Source: Campylobacter sp. RM6914 (lineage in GTDB: Bacteria > Campylobacterota > Campylobacteria > Campylobacterales > Campylobacteraceae). Taken from it: a stretch of DNA of 64,000 bases. The translations under genes were made by a program, and so were the position numbers. Below are positions 55,825 through 64,000 of this stretch, in pieces. The DNA is taken from NCBI RefSeq assembly GCF_004803835.1, contig NZ_CP012545.1:1054001-1118000 (forward strand), given 5' to 3'. Position 1 is the stretch's first letter. The number at the start of each line of letters is the position of its first letter. The notes beneath the pieces were generated by a model. That model was not told where the DNA came from, ran no database searches, and saw nothing but the letters and a program-made list of their open reading frames with translations.

Positions 55825-55884
55825 CTTTTCTCCTTGTGTTTAAATTTCTAACAATTCATTTTAAATTTTTAGAAATTTAAACAG

Positions 55885-55909
55885 TTCGGGAGAGCTTTTC
55901 TCTCCCGAA
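55885..55909 (-). terminator. Hairpin after nosZ (partial terminator or stabiliser)
   Basis: A 10-bp perfect stem (TTCGGGAGAG 55885-55894 with CTCTCCCGAA 55900-55909) and 5-base loop begins 6 bases after the nosZ stop. Only a short T stretch follows it on the minus strand (CTGTTTAAATTT). It probably lets part of the polymerases through, so nosZ mRNA is more abundant than the assembly genes. Confidence 0.7.
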
Positions 55910-55915
55910 TTTGCA

Positions 55916-58504
55916 CTACATGCCGGCGTTTTCATCGATCCATTTTAGATACTCTATGATATCTTTTGTCTCTTGATCGCTCATGTTTTGGTTTGGCATT
56001 CTAAGGTTAAAGTAATCAATCATTGACTTGATATACTCATCATTATAGAATTTAGCAGGGTCTTTAATAAAGTCAAACACCCATTTCTCGCCGTTTTCAT
56101 GTCTTAGTAAAACACCGGTTAAGTCTGGACCGGAGCTTACTTGACCTATGACGTGACAACCGTTACAACCACCTTTTAAGTAAGCCTCTTCTCCTTTTGC
56201 GGCAGCCGCACTCATAGGAGTTGCTATCTCTTTTGCCAGGTTGTTTTTAGCTCTTAAACCAACATCGGCGGTTTTTACCATGTATTGCCATACTTGATAC
56301 TCCCAAAGGATCGCGCCGTTTACATCGCCTTTTTTGTAAGCTTCATCAGCCTTAGCCTTAGTTTCAGGGATCCTACCGTATTGATCTAGGGCATCAACAA
56401 CAAGCTCTTTTACTTTAGGATACTTCTCGTATCCTTTTTCTTTTAAATACGCCACAACGCCTTGTATAACATCATCAGTTGCTTTGTTTGTAGCTATGAC
56501 CTTTTCGTATTCAGCTTTTAAAGCCTCGGGGCTTAAGGTTTTTAGCTTGCTAACCTTGGCTGATTCGTATTTTTTATTTGGATCCTTAACATACAAATAA
56601 CCCATCATCTCAAGGTGAAGCGCGGAGCAAAATTCAGTACAGTAGTAAGGAAAAACACCCTCTTCATCAGCAACAAAATTTACAGTTGCGGTTTTGCCAG
56701 GTTCAAGCGATGCGTGAACGTTGTAAAGATCTACAGTAAAACCATGTGTTTCATCCTGCGCACGCTCTAGGTTTGTAAGGTGGATAGTTACGTTATCACC
56801 TTTATTTACCTCGATATGCTCAGGGTTAATATGGCTTCTCACCATTGTCGCATAAACAGTCACGTTGTTGCCGTTACGTTCGATTCTCTCTTGACCGGCT
56901 AAAGTAGCAGCTGGGTGAGCCTTGCCTGTTCGAGAGTTTGTTCCCATATTGTAAGTCGCGGCAGGATTTAGCTTGCTAGCTGCGATCGATACCACATCAT
57001 GTGGCTCGCCAAGCGGTATAGGAAGATCGTATAAAAGCTCCATTTTAGCACCTGTTATATCTATAAGCTGGTGGTTTTGCGGATGTAAAGGACCGACCGG
57101 GTTAAATCTATCAAGAGAAAGTTTGTCTAAAGCGATAGCATATTTGCCTTTTGGCTTAGCAGACTTACCTTCCATAGTATCAAGGTGTCCGATGTTATAG
57201 TGGACATTTATCCTGTCAAGAACCTTTAAATTTTTATAATCCCATTTTACGATCTGACTATCAACATACAATGATGTATATAAAATTCCATCCTTCTCGT
57301 CAAATGAGGTGTGTAAAGGTCCAAGACCAAGCTCGACTTGTCCGTGAAGCGTTTTTTTCATGTCAAGCACAGGTATACCATATGGATCGGTGCCTATAAA
57401 TTCTTTCTTATCGATTAACGCCTTGATCTTTCTAAAGTCAAAAACACTAGCATGAGTGTCTAGCTTACCACCGATGATAATGTATCTGCCATCAGGGCTC
57501 ACGTCGATACCGTGCGGACTTTTTGGCTCAGGGATCAAAAACAACGCTCCGGCTTTTACTGCAGCTTCTATAGTAACGACTCTATGACCGTTGATCTCCA
57601 TGTAGTTTTTCTTATCCTGTGCAAGTTTTTCTAAAATTTGCCAGTTATAAACGTGCATGTAATCAGTGTCGTTCCTACTTGCTCCCGCCTCAAATGGAGG
57701 AAGTCCCTTTTCTATACCACCTGTATACATCTCTGAATTTATAGAGTTTGTAAAAGCCCATCCAAAGCTCTCGCCTTTGCCTGCATCGCTTAAGTCTTGC
57801 CAGTAAGGAGGAAGTTCAAGAGTAAATGAAGCTTTCTCGTCTATCTTACCCTTTTGATAGTCAAATTTCCAAAGAGTTACAGCACCGCGATACACCGCCT
57901 CATACTCCTCTATCGGGTGATAGTTGTTATCAAACGGGGCTGCATACTGAGCGGCTTCGATGACATACTCGGTATTTGGAGTAACAAAGCTTCCGCCGTG
58001 TTCGCTTTTTATAACCGGGTTTACAACGATCTGACTTGTTTCAAAGTCATGTAAATTTATAACACCGATTCTAGGATTGGCCTTATCGTTGATAAAGAGA
58101 TAGTCTCCAACATACTCACCATTTTTCTCCGTAAGTGCCGGGTGGTGAGTATCACCCCATGTTATCTCTTTGCCTCTGATGGCACCGCTTTTTAAGATCG
58201 CTTTTGACTCCTCGTCATAGCCGTATCCTTGCCAAGGTTCGGGCGTAAAAACTCCGATATACTTATAAATTCTCATGGAAGGGACGCCGTAAACCAAAAC
58301 TTGACCACTTTGTCCGCCTGATGAAAAAACGATGTAATCATCTCTCTTGCCGCTTGGTTGATATGTCTTAGCAGCAGCTAATACGTCTTTCTCACTTAAG
58401 CCACGCTCTTTCATGATCGTTGCAAGATCACTTGAAAAAGCACCGCTTGTAGCAAGAACGACGCCAGCCACGCCGACAATAGCAGAGCGTAAAAAACCGT
58501 TCAT
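55916..58504 (-). CDS. nosZ: Nitrous oxide reductase, clade II, cytochrome c-fused
   Basis: An 862-residue periplasmic enzyme that reduces N2O to N2. A Sec-type signal peptide (no twin Arg) marks clade II. The beta-propeller carries the CuZ His ligands (DTHHPAL, SPHGIDVSPDGRY, GPLHTSFDEKDG, NIGHLDTMEG, GPLHPQNHQL, GEPHDVV). The cupredoxin part has the CuA site YYCTEFCSALHLEMMGY (Cys622, Cys626, His630, Met633). The C-terminus holds a fused monoheme cytochrome c (GCNGCHVIG, about 779), typical of Wolinella-type enzymes. A ribosome site GGAGATTTTAG precedes the ATG. The presence of all ligands suggests an active enzyme. Confidence 0.98.
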   Translation of the reverse strand: MNGFLRSAIVGVAGVVLATSGAFSSDLATIMKERGLSEKDVLAAAKTYQPSGKRDDYIVFSSGGQSGQVLVYGVPSMRIYKYIGVFTPEPWQGYGYDEESKAILKSGAIRGKEITWGDTHHPALTEKNGEYVGDYLFINDKANPRIGVINLHDFETSQIVVNPVIKSEHGGSFVTPNTEYVIEAAQYAAPFDNNYHPIEEYEAVYRGAVTLWKFDYQKGKIDEKASFTLELPPYWQDLSDAGKGESFGWAFTNSINSEMYTGGIEKGLPPFEAGASRNDTDYMHVYNWQILEKLAQDKKNYMEINGHRVVTIEAAVKAGALFLIPEPKSPHGIDVSPDGRYIIIGGKLDTHASVFDFRKIKALIDKKEFIGTDPYGIPVLDMKKTLHGQVELGLGPLHTSFDEKDGILYTSLYVDSQIVKWDYKNLKVLDRINVHYNIGHLDTMEGKSAKPKGKYAIALDKLSLDRFNPVGPLHPQNHQLIDITGAKMELLYDLPIPLGEPHDVVSIAASKLNPAATYNMGTNSRTGKAHPAATLAGQERIERNGNNVTVYATMVRSHINPEHIEVNKGDNVTIHLTNLERAQDETHGFTVDLYNVHASLEPGKTATVNFVADEEGVFPYYCTEFCSALHLEMMGYLYVKDPNKKYESAKVSKLKTLSPEALKAEYEKVIATNKATDDVIQGVVAYLKEKGYEKYPKVKELVVDALDQYGRIPETKAKADEAYKKGDVNGAILWEYQVWQYMVKTADVGLRAKNNLAKEIATPMSAAAAKGEEAYLKGGCNGCHVIGQVSSGPDLTGVLLRHENGEKWVFDFIKDPAKFYNDEYIKSMIDYFNLRMPNQNMSDQETKDIIEYLKWIDENAGM

Positions 58505-58522
58505 CTAAAATCTCCTTTCTTG

Positions 58523-59398
58523 TTAAGATTTATTGTTAAATTTAACCTTACCGTTTAGCATCACCACGACGATACTCTTGTTATGACCAAAAATTTTAAC
58601 CACCGTGTCGGGATTTGCACCATAAATTTTAATATCCTTAAATTTCAAATCACTCTTATAAATTTCTCCATTTTTTAGCCCCATATAAATTTCATCATCT
58701 ATCAAAGCTAAACTTTTTACGCCAAAGTCTGAAATTTTTATGTAGCTCCCATCTTTTAATGTCAAAATTTCTCCGTTTGCAAGACCAAAAACCACATCAC
58801 CCAAAAGCTCTTGCGAGCTTAAAACAACACTTTTTGTCCTAAATAGCTCTTTAGCTTGTAAATTTGTCAAATTGATCTCATAAACCGACCTATCCCAGCC
58901 GGTTACTATCGCCCTATCATCCAAGATAATACAGCTTGAAACTCTATAAATTTTATCAAGCTTGATCGTGTGTAATTTACCTGTTGCTACATCATAAGAG
59001 ATGAATGTGTTCTTGCCGACAAAAGCATAAAGTTTGTTATTTTTAAATTTTAGATAAGAGATAGAAGTATCTAGTCCAAAAGATGATGCATCAAACACAC
59101 TCTTGTCATGTGTGCCGTTTTGATTAAATTTTAAAATTTCACCATCGTTAGTTCCGACATATAAGCTATCTTTATCAAACGAAGCTGAAGTTAGCCTTTT
59201 GCCCTTTATAATACCGACTTCATCTTGCATGTTTAAATTTATGATCTTAAGTAAATTTTGGTTATCAAAAACAGCTAAGAGATCGCCGTTTTGGCTGTAA
59301 GCGCAACCGCCTATATCACCGCTTGTAATTTCCAAGTGCTGACTTGAATTTGCAAATAACAAACTCGAGAATATGATCATGTAAAATATTTTTTTCAT
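58523..59398 (-). CDS. NapL-like WD40 beta-propeller protein at the head of the nos operon
   Basis: A 291-residue exported protein: signal peptide of about 16 residues (IFYMIIFSSLLFANS), then about six repeated blades with the pattern GDxLAVFDNQNLLKIINL, SLYVGTNDGEILKF, KLYAFVGKNTFISYD, DIVVGLANGEI-like and EIYMGLKNGEIYKSD. The ATG at 59398 has AGAGAGGA at the right distance and is preferred to the ATG three codons upstream. It resembles NapL, the propeller protein of Campylobacter/Wolinella nap operons. NapL's role is not known; perhaps assembly or electron-transfer docking. Its placement 18 bases before nosZ and behind an FNR-type promoter makes it the first gene of the operon. Confidence 0.75.
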   Translation of the reverse strand: MKKIFYMIIFSSLLFANSSQHLEITSGDIGGCAYSQNGDLLAVFDNQNLLKIINLNMQDEVGIIKGKRLTSASFDKDSLYVGTNDGEILKFNQNGTHDKSVFDASSFGLDTSISYLKFKNNKLYAFVGKNTFISYDVATGKLHTIKLDKIYRVSSCIILDDRAIVTGWDRSVYEINLTNLQAKELFRTKSVVLSSQELLGDVVFGLANGEILTLKDGSYIKISDFGVKSLALIDDEIYMGLKNGEIYKSDLKFKDIKIYGANPDTVVKIFGHNKSIVVVMLNGKVKFNNKS

Positions 59399-59421
59399 GT
59401 TTTTCATCCTCTCTTGGTGTT

Positions 59422-59427
59422 ATCATA
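59422..59427 (-). promoter_or_regulatory. -10 element of the nos operon promoter
   Basis: TATGAT on the minus strand; transcription should begin near 59415. The spacing to the FNR-type site (centre 59456.5) is about 41.5 bases from the start, the classical position for a class II activator. No good -35 hexamer is seen, as expected for activator-dependent promoters. Confidence 0.6.
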
Positions 59428-59449
59428 GCACTAGATACGGCAAAGAGCG

Positions 59450-59463
59450 TTGATTTGTGTCAA
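59450..59463. promoter_or_regulatory. CRP/FNR-type binding site upstream of the nos operon
   Basis: TTGATTTGTGTCAA compared with the FNR consensus TTGAT-N4-ATCAA: the left half is perfect and the right half has one mismatch. On the minus strand it reads TTGACACAAATCAA. Located about 41.5 bases before the inferred start, it should bind an FNR/Nss-type activator sensing low oxygen or nitrogen oxides. Confidence 0.7.
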
Positions 59464-59767
59464 GATTTTGAATAATTAGTTAATAAAAAATATATTTGTG
59501 TAGCATGGTAACATTTTAAATTTCTAAGTGATAATTACATAACTATTTTACGAATTTTTGCTCAATTTTAAAGCTTTTATCAATAAGCAAAAAATTTCAA
59601 AATTGTTTCTAAAATACCCATAACCAAGCAAAAACAAAGGCAGCAAGGTATGTTTTGAAGTTAAGTTTTTAAATTTATTTTACTTTGAATTTATAAGTTT
59701 AATAGTCAGAGTAGTATCTACACAACTCTGACTATTAAAAATTAAATTTATTTTATTTTTGTTTACT
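59464..59767. other. AT-rich spacer between nos operon promoter and small periplasmic gene
   Basis: About 300 bases without a credible gene. The only structure is a 15-bp inverted repeat at 59698-59739 (separate entry). Confidence 0.5.
59698..59739. terminator. Long perfect hairpin downstream of the small periplasmic gene
   Basis: TTTAATAGTCAGAGT (59698-59712) and ACTCTGACTATTAAA (59725-59739) form a perfect 15-bp stem with a 12-base loop, 28 bases after the minus-strand stop at 59768. T runs are weak; + strand has AAATTTATTTTATTTTT further on. It is the likely terminator of the minus-strand gene. Confidence 0.6.
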
Positions 59768-60223
59768 TTATTGCCTTAGATCAAAGTCGATAAAAAGACC
59801 GATCTTTTTGCCGTTGCTATAAATCTCAAACCTATATCTCATCACGGTAAGCAAACAAGAGCTTAAGACAACATTTGAAACGTAACCATTTTCGCGCGGC
59901 TCAAGTTTGGCTTTTATAACACCCATATCCATATTTACGCCGCTTATCTCAAGGCTTGGATTTTTAATATCACTAAGGCCTTCTATCTTAACAGTAACAG
60001 GCTGCATGGTGTAGATAGGTTTTGGAGAGAGCGCAAAGCTTACTTTTTTGCCTTTATACTCAACCTCACACGAGTGTTCTTTGTTTAGATCGCAAGGCAG
60101 AGGAGTTAGTTCGGTATCCAAAACAACCTCATCATTTTGCAAATTTTTTGGCTTAAAAAACAAATACGCCGAAGCACCAAAAACAGCTATCAGTAATGTA
60201 AGTATGATCATAAACTTTTTCAT
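59768..60223 (-). CDS. Small exported protein, possibly YtkA/FixH-like
   Basis: A 151-residue protein with one N-terminal signal anchor (FMIILTLLIAVFGASAYLFF). The mature part has HSCEVEYKGKKVSFALSPKPI, MQPVTVKIEGL, SLEISGVNMDMG and a C-terminal Cys in VLSSCLLTVMRYRF. The pattern of a Met-rich beta-domain (GVNMDMG) with Cys pairs recalls YtkA-like or copper-related periplasmic proteins, but no firm family. Similar small proteins stand beside SCO1-type genes in other Campylobacter, as far as I recall. It has its own extended -10 promoter (60247-60255). It is not NosL. Confidence 0.6.
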   Translation of the reverse strand: MKKFMIILTLLIAVFGASAYLFFKPKNLQNDEVVLDTELTPLPCDLNKEHSCEVEYKGKKVSFALSPKPIYTMQPVTVKIEGLSDIKNPSLEISGVNMDMGVIKAKLEPRENGYVSNVVLSSCLLTVMRYRFEIYSNGKKIGLFIDFDLRQ

Positions 60224-60667
60224 CTCACTCCTTTTTATTTTTGATCATTATAGCACAAAGAATTATTATGCTCTTTTTTGAGAAATTTAAACCTAAAATA
60301 GCTTTTTGTAATATTTAAGTAAGAACAATTTGACGTCAATGTCAAAATTTATGATATAAAATCAACAAAACAAAAGAAGGTCTAAAGAAAGCATTTATCA
60401 TGACTGCAAGCCTTTTAGACTCTGCGTATAAGTGTATTAAAAAAACTTGGCGAAGAAAATATTATTTTAACAAACAAAAGTACTTTTGCTAAATGTATTT
60501 ATAATTACATATGTAAAGTTATCAAAAACAAAATGATAGATTAAAAGTTTTAGGACGGTATGTAAAATGATAAAAATAGCCTTATATCAAATTACAAATT
60601 TTTCATAAAACAAGTTATTGCAAAAATTTAATATCTTAAATTTATATCTACATTTTAGCCATAAATT
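60224..60667. other. Intergenic 444 bases with promoter and a small palindrome
   Basis: The left end holds the minus-strand promoter of the small exported-protein gene. In the middle are the inverted repeat TTGAC-N6-GTCAA (60330-60345), a + strand extended -10 like TGATATAAA (60352-60360) and a 31-codon reading frame from ATG at 60400 that does not look like a protein. No RNA gene recognised. Confidence 0.5.
60247..60255 (-). promoter_or_regulatory. Extended -10 promoter of the small exported-protein gene
   Basis: On the minus strand TGCTATAAT (TG-N-TATAAT) ends 24 bases before the start codon. Confidence 0.6.
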
Positions 60668-62650
60668 TCAAAGCTCTCTAAGCTTTGCTATCTCGTCACG
60701 CAAGGCTGCAGCTTTTTCAAACTCAAGCGCATTTGCCGCTTCAAACATCTGCTTTTTAAGCTCTTTTACGATTTTAGCTCGTTCGGCAGCCGGCATTTTT
60801 TCCATATTTTTAGCCTTTTGATAAAGCACACCCTCATCTTCGACATGCAAGCTCTCTTCGATATTTCTCGTTGCAGAACGCGGAGTGATGTTGTGAGCCT
60901 TGTTATACTCATCTTGCATTTTACGCCTTGAGGTCGTGATGTCTATCGCCTCTTGCATGGAATTTGTTACCTTTTTGCAAAACATCACAACTTTGCCGTT
61001 TACATTTCTAGCCGCTCGCCCCATGGTTTGTATCAAACTGGTTCGTGAGCGTAAAAACCCCTCTTTATCCGCGTCCATTATGGCTATAAGTGAAACCTCT
61101 GGAAGATCAAGTCCCTCACGAAGCAAATTTATACCGACTAGCACATCATAACTGCCACTTCTTAAACCGCGTATCAGCTCATTTCGCTCTATGGCGTCGA
61201 TGTCTGAGTGCATATACTTTACTCTAACGCCAAGTTCGGTATAGTAGCGAGTTAGCTCCTCAGCCATCTTTTTAGTTAAAACAGTTATCAACACACGCTC
61301 GCCGCGCCCAACCACTTCTTTTATCGTATCATATAGGCTCTCTACTTGATTATCACTATCTCGTAGCTCTATAAGCGGGTCTAAAAGCCCGGTAGGACGC
61401 AAAACCTGCTCATATACATGACCTTGCGAGAGTTCAAGCTCAAGTTCGTTTGGTGTGGCTGATACAAATAAAAAATTCGCATTTTTATTTATAAACTCAT
61501 CAAATTTAAGCGGTCTGTTATCAAGCGCGCTAGGCAAACGAAACCCATACTCCACAAGAGTTTCTTTGCGACTTCTATCCCCTGCATACATACCGCGAAA
61601 CTGTGGTAAACTAACATGGCTTTCATCGACTATCACTAAGAAATTTCCATCATTTAGTAATTTAAAATAATCAAACATTGTATATGGAGTTTCACCCTCG
61701 CCTTGTCCCGTAAGATGACGTGCGTAGTTTTCTATACCCTTACACATCCCCGTGCCGCTAAGCATTTCAAGGTCAAATTCCACCCTTTGCTTTAAGCGCT
61801 GATGCTCGACAAGCTTACCCTCTTTCTTAAAAAATTTAAGTCGCTCATCAAGCTCTGTTTCAATATCTTTGATAGCTGACTTTAAACGCTCTTCACGCAC
61901 GATAAACTGACTTGTTGCATAAAGCGTAAATTTATTTATATCTTTAGTTCGTTTGTTTTCAAGTATATCAAAATGATACATGCTTTCTATCTCATCGCCA
62001 AAAAATTCCACTCTAAGTGCCTCATCACCCCAGTACGCCGGGTAAATATCGACCACATCGCCGTTTACTCTAAAGTCACCACGATCAAAATAAGCATCAT
62101 TTCGTTTATATCCCATATCAACAAGACGGCGCAAAAGCGAGCGCTGGCTTAAATTTTCACCGACATTTAGATATTGCACCATGCCTTGATACTCGCCCGG
62201 ATCGCCCAAACCGTAATTAGCCGAGACAGACGCTATAACTATAACGTCATCAAAACTTAACAAGCTAGCGGTCGCGCAAAGACGCATACGCTCAAGCTCC
62301 TCATTTACAGAGCTATCCTTTTCTATAAAAAGGTCTTGACGCGGGATGTAGGCTTCTGGCTGATAGTAGTCGTAGTAACTTATAAAATACTCCACGTGGT
62401 TATTTGGGAAAAAGCCTTTAAATTCGCTATAAAGCTGTGCTGCAAGAGATTTATTGTGTGTCATTATTAAAGTCGGCATTTTTAAATTTTTTATCACATT
62501 TGCCATAACAAAGGTCTTACCGGAGCCTGTTATACCCAAAAGCGTGTTGTAACGGTTACCACCACGTATGCTACTAACGATACCGTCGATAGTGTCTTGC
62601 TGATGCTGTGTTGGGCTAAATTTACTTGAAATTTCAAACTCATTTTTCAT
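60668..62650 (-). CDS. uvrB: UvrABC excision nuclease subunit B
   Basis: A 660-residue DNA repair helicase. It has Walker A GITGSGKT, the beta-hairpin region [28 protein letters not shown]-like DESHV, the SATPNELEL block, and the C-terminal UVR motif that binds UvrC ([24 protein letters not shown]). It loads on damaged DNA handed over by UvrA. The ATG at 62650 is preferred to the GTG four codons earlier, as AGTGGA stands at a proper distance. It is monocistronic here. Confidence 0.98.
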   Translation of the reverse strand: MKNEFEISSKFSPTQHQQDTIDGIVSSIRGGNRYNTLLGITGSGKTFVMANVIKNLKMPTLIMTHNKSLAAQLYSEFKGFFPNNHVEYFISYYDYYQPEAYIPRQDLFIEKDSSVNEELERMRLCATASLLSFDDVIVIASVSANYGLGDPGEYQGMVQYLNVGENLSQRSLLRRLVDMGYKRNDAYFDRGDFRVNGDVVDIYPAYWGDEALRVEFFGDEIESMYHFDILENKRTKDINKFTLYATSQFIVREERLKSAIKDIETELDERLKFFKKEGKLVEHQRLKQRVEFDLEMLSGTGMCKGIENYARHLTGQGEGETPYTMFDYFKLLNDGNFLVIVDESHVSLPQFRGMYAGDRSRKETLVEYGFRLPSALDNRPLKFDEFINKNANFLFVSATPNELELELSQGHVYEQVLRPTGLLDPLIELRDSDNQVESLYDTIKEVVGRGERVLITVLTKKMAEELTRYYTELGVRVKYMHSDIDAIERNELIRGLRSGSYDVLVGINLLREGLDLPEVSLIAIMDADKEGFLRSRTSLIQTMGRAARNVNGKVVMFCKKVTNSMQEAIDITTSRRKMQDEYNKAHNITPRSATRNIEESLHVEDEGVLYQKAKNMEKMPAAERAKIVKELKKQMFEAANALEFEKAAALRDEIAKLREL

Positions 62651-62951
62651 CTTAAATTCCACTTACATTAAATTCAAATTCATAAATTTTACATTTTAGC
62701 CAAAACAATCTTATTTCAAGGCAAGTTTTTATATAAATTTTATATTTTACAAGAGAAACTCTCACGCTCCTAAAATTTGAGCTAAGCAAATACGAAGCCA
62801 AAATTTAGCGAGATACTCGTGTTGAGCAAGTAAAGACATCAAACATCACGCTGTCACTCTGCGCAAACTACTTAAAATACTCTCATTGTTAGCTATATTT
62901 TAGCCTTTGCGTGCTAAAATACAAACTTAAATTTTAAAAAAGAGGTGAATC
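62651..62951. other. Intergenic spacer upstream of uvrB and of the small-gene operon
   Basis: About 300 AT-rich bases between divergent units. A -10-like TAAAAT lies near 62923 on the + strand and AAGAGGTG (ribosome site) is just before 62952. Nothing else is recognised. Confidence 0.5.
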
Positions 62952-63185
62952 ATGTTTGAAGAAAACAAAGTACTAACCACATTAACAAGCAAAGTAAATG
63001 ACCTACTTGAAAAATATGACGAGGTAACAAAAACAAACGAAGATTTACATAATCAAATCGTAACTTTAAAAGCGCAAAACGAAGCCAAAACAAACCAGAT
63101 CGCACGCCTTGAAGAGGAGCTAAACAAGAAGAATAGTGAAACTGATGACGTGCTTAAAAAGATAGAAGCGGTTTTAGGAAAATAA
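62952..63185 (+). CDS. Small coiled-coil protein, possibly ZapB-like
   Basis: A 77-residue protein that is almost entirely one coiled coil (VLTTLTSKVNDLLEKYDEV through ARLEEELNKKNSE and KIEAVL, regular heptads). Size and form recall the cell division factor ZapB. The next gene encodes a protein with a ZapA-like beta-strand start, so a ZapA/ZapB-like pair is possible, though this is not proved by sequence alone. AGAGGTGAATC precedes the ATG. I recall the same order (uvrB, two small genes, pseudopilin, priA) in C. jejuni. Confidence 0.7.
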   Translation: MFEENKVLTTLTSKVNDLLEKYDEVTKTNEDLHNQIVTLKAQNEAKTNQIARLEEELNKKNSETDDVLKKIEAVLGK

Positions 63186-63197
63186 CTCGGATAACCA

Positions 63198-63434
63198 ATG
63201 AAGCAAATCACGCTTACGATACTTTCGCGCGACTACACTATCACCCTTGATGATGATTTTGCCAAAATTTTTGAGCGTGATTGGCAAAAATTTCTAGGCG
63301 GTCAAAAATTTCTTGACCCCAAAGACGTTTTAAACGCATTTATAGAAAAATGCTACGCTGACTACGCCAAGGAAAACGACCTAAAGCGTATCATCGAAAA
63401 AATAGACAACGCCATCTTAAAGGAAGATAAATGA
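63198..63434 (+). CDS. Small protein, possibly ZapA-like
   Basis: A 78-residue protein that begins MKQITLTILSRDYTITLDDDF, the beta-hairpin layout typical of ZapA (a FtsZ-ring associated protein), followed by helical segments rich in Lys and Asp (KCYADYAKENDLKRIIEKIDNAILKEDK). It is shorter than most ZapA proteins and the match is weak. It lies 12 bases after the coiled-coil gene and overlaps the pseudopilin gene by 4 bases (ATGA). Confidence 0.6.
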   Translation: MKQITLTILSRDYTITLDDDFAKIFERDWQKFLGGQKFLDPKDVLNAFIEKCYADYAKENDLKRIIEKIDNAILKEDK

Positions 63435-63853
63435 AAAGAGCTGCTTTTACGATGATAGAGTTGATATTTATCATAGTTGTCGTCGGTATTTTAGCTGGAG
63501 TGGCTTTGCCAAAGATATTTTTCACGCGAGATGATGCGATGATAACAAAGACAAGAACCCAGATCGTAGCCATACAAAGTGCCATATCAGCAAAATTTAA
63601 CGAATCTTTAATGAGCGGAGGAGGTGCGGTTTATCCAAATTCCCTAGAAGGCTCTAACGCTTCATTGCTTTTTGACGGCGTTCTTGTCCAAGGCATTAAA
63701 CCGGCAGCTAACGAGTCATCAAGCGGCTGGAGAAACGTGGGCGATACATACACGATACGAATTTCCACAAGAAGCACAAGTTTTACTTATAATGCAACTG
63801 ACGGCTCATTTACTTGCGATGACGAAGGTCTTTGCGAAGAGCTAACTCAGTAA
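63431..63853 (+). CDS. Type II secretion/transformation pseudopilin
   Basis: A 140-residue pseudopilin precursor. The prepilin leader MKRAA is followed by FTMIELIFIIVVVGILAGVALPK, the cleavage and N-methylation site (with Glu5 of the mature part) and hydrophobic helix. The rest is a variable globular part with two Cys (FTCDDEGLCEE) near the C-terminus. In Campylobacter such proteins serve the type II-like DNA uptake system. Start overlaps the preceding gene by 4 bases; its stop shares one base with priA. Confidence 0.85.
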   Translation: MKRAAFTMIELIFIIVVVGILAGVALPKIFFTRDDAMITKTRTQIVAIQSAISAKFNESLMSGGGAVYPNSLEGSNASLLFDGVLVQGIKPAANESSSGWRNVGDTYTIRISTRSTSFTYNATDGSFTCDDEGLCEELTQ

Positions 63854-64000
63854 TGCACTTTTACAAAGTTTCTTTTAGTGGCTTAAATTTATCCGCCCTA
63901 ACATATCATTCAGATAAAAAGATAGAAAATTTTACAGCCGTAAAAGTAAATCTAAACAGAAAAGAAAATACCGGATATGTGGTTTCACAGTGTGATGAGC
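63853..64000 (+). CDS. priA: Primosomal protein N' (PriA), N-terminal fragment
   Basis: The first 49 codons of a gene that leaves the window at the right. The peptide MHFYKVSFSGLNLSALTYHSDKKIENFTAVKVNLNRKENTGYVVSQCDE has the layout of the PriA 3'-DNA-binding domain (short start, LTY, then GxxVxVxLxxRxxxGxV). PriA restarts stalled replication forks. The ATG overlaps the pseudopilin stop by 1 base, and the order matches the C. jejuni neighbourhood as I recall it. Confidence 0.75.
   Translation, partial: MHFYKVSFSGLNLSALTYHSDKKIENFTAVKVNLNRKENTGYVVSQCDE

Noticed and set aside
59768-60223. NosL (copper lipoprotein)
   Set aside because: The protein has no lipobox and lacks the NosL metal motif; only size and place would fit.

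Overview
The window reads as chromosomal DNA of a Campylobacter species (Campylobacterota). The DNA is AT-rich, and several neighbourhoods match ones I recall from C. jejuni: aguB / CDF transporter / aguA, groES-groEL divergent from a large AsmA-like gene, and uvrB followed by two small genes, a pseudopilin and priA. It also carries a clade II (Sec-exported, cytochrome c-fused) nitrous oxide reductase operon, which C. jejuni lacks but several other Campylobacter species and Wolinella have. I cannot name the species from sequence alone.

Layout. 1-9 kb: a cut-off Na+-symporter gene, a MATE exporter, a YgjP-like metalloprotease, a TRAP-TAXI uptake system, the agmatine-to-putrescine genes aguA/aguB around a CDF metal exporter, and a decayed cytochrome c gene. 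9-12.2 kb: a polar amino acid ABC transporter and a CjaA-like binding lipoprotein. 12.2-18.2 kb: argH followed by a tightly coupled restriction-modification operon (D12-class methylase, two unknown proteins, AlwI-family endonuclease, beta-class methylase). 18.2-20.6 kb: an AraC-type regulator, then a degenerate element with a structured RNA candidate, a reverse transcriptase fragment and a DUF3800-like fragment, ending near a tRNA-Met gene. This looks like the wreck of a retron-type defence system. 20.6-21.4 kb: a small exported protein and inorganic pyrophosphatase.

21.5-44 kb is a large surface polysaccharide locus. It has an initiating sugar transferase on the + strand facing about 18 minus-strand genes: glycosyltransferases, a heparinase-like protein, a two-domain oxidoreductase, an N-acetyl sugar amidotransferase, Wzx, a frameshifted EpsG-type Wzy, an asparagine-synthase-like protein, and a set (wecB, wecC, rfbA, rfbB, wecE-like, wecF-like) that should make UDP-ManNAcA and dTDP-Fuc4N, the sugars of enterobacterial common antigen. 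A phosphohexomutase gene heads the series.

44-49.7 kb: groESL under a CIRCE operator, a divergent AsmA-like protein and a periplasmic metallo-hydrolase. 49.7-59.5 kb: the nos operon on the minus strand (NapL-like propeller, nosZ, nosB, nosD, nosG, nosC1, nosC2, nosH, nosF, nosY), preceded by an FNR-type half-site pair placed exactly as in a class II activated promoter. 59.7-64 kb: a small exported protein, uvrB, two small possibly ZapB/ZapA-like proteins, a pseudopilin and the start of priA.

The most notable points are the retron-like remnant, the restriction operon fused translationally to argH with two unexplained genes inside it, the two-base (TA) frameshift in the polymerase gene, the ECA-like sugar pathway in a Campylobacter, and the NapL-like gene with its well-formed promoter at the head of the nos operon. 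All family names rest on motif recognition from memory; no database search was run.
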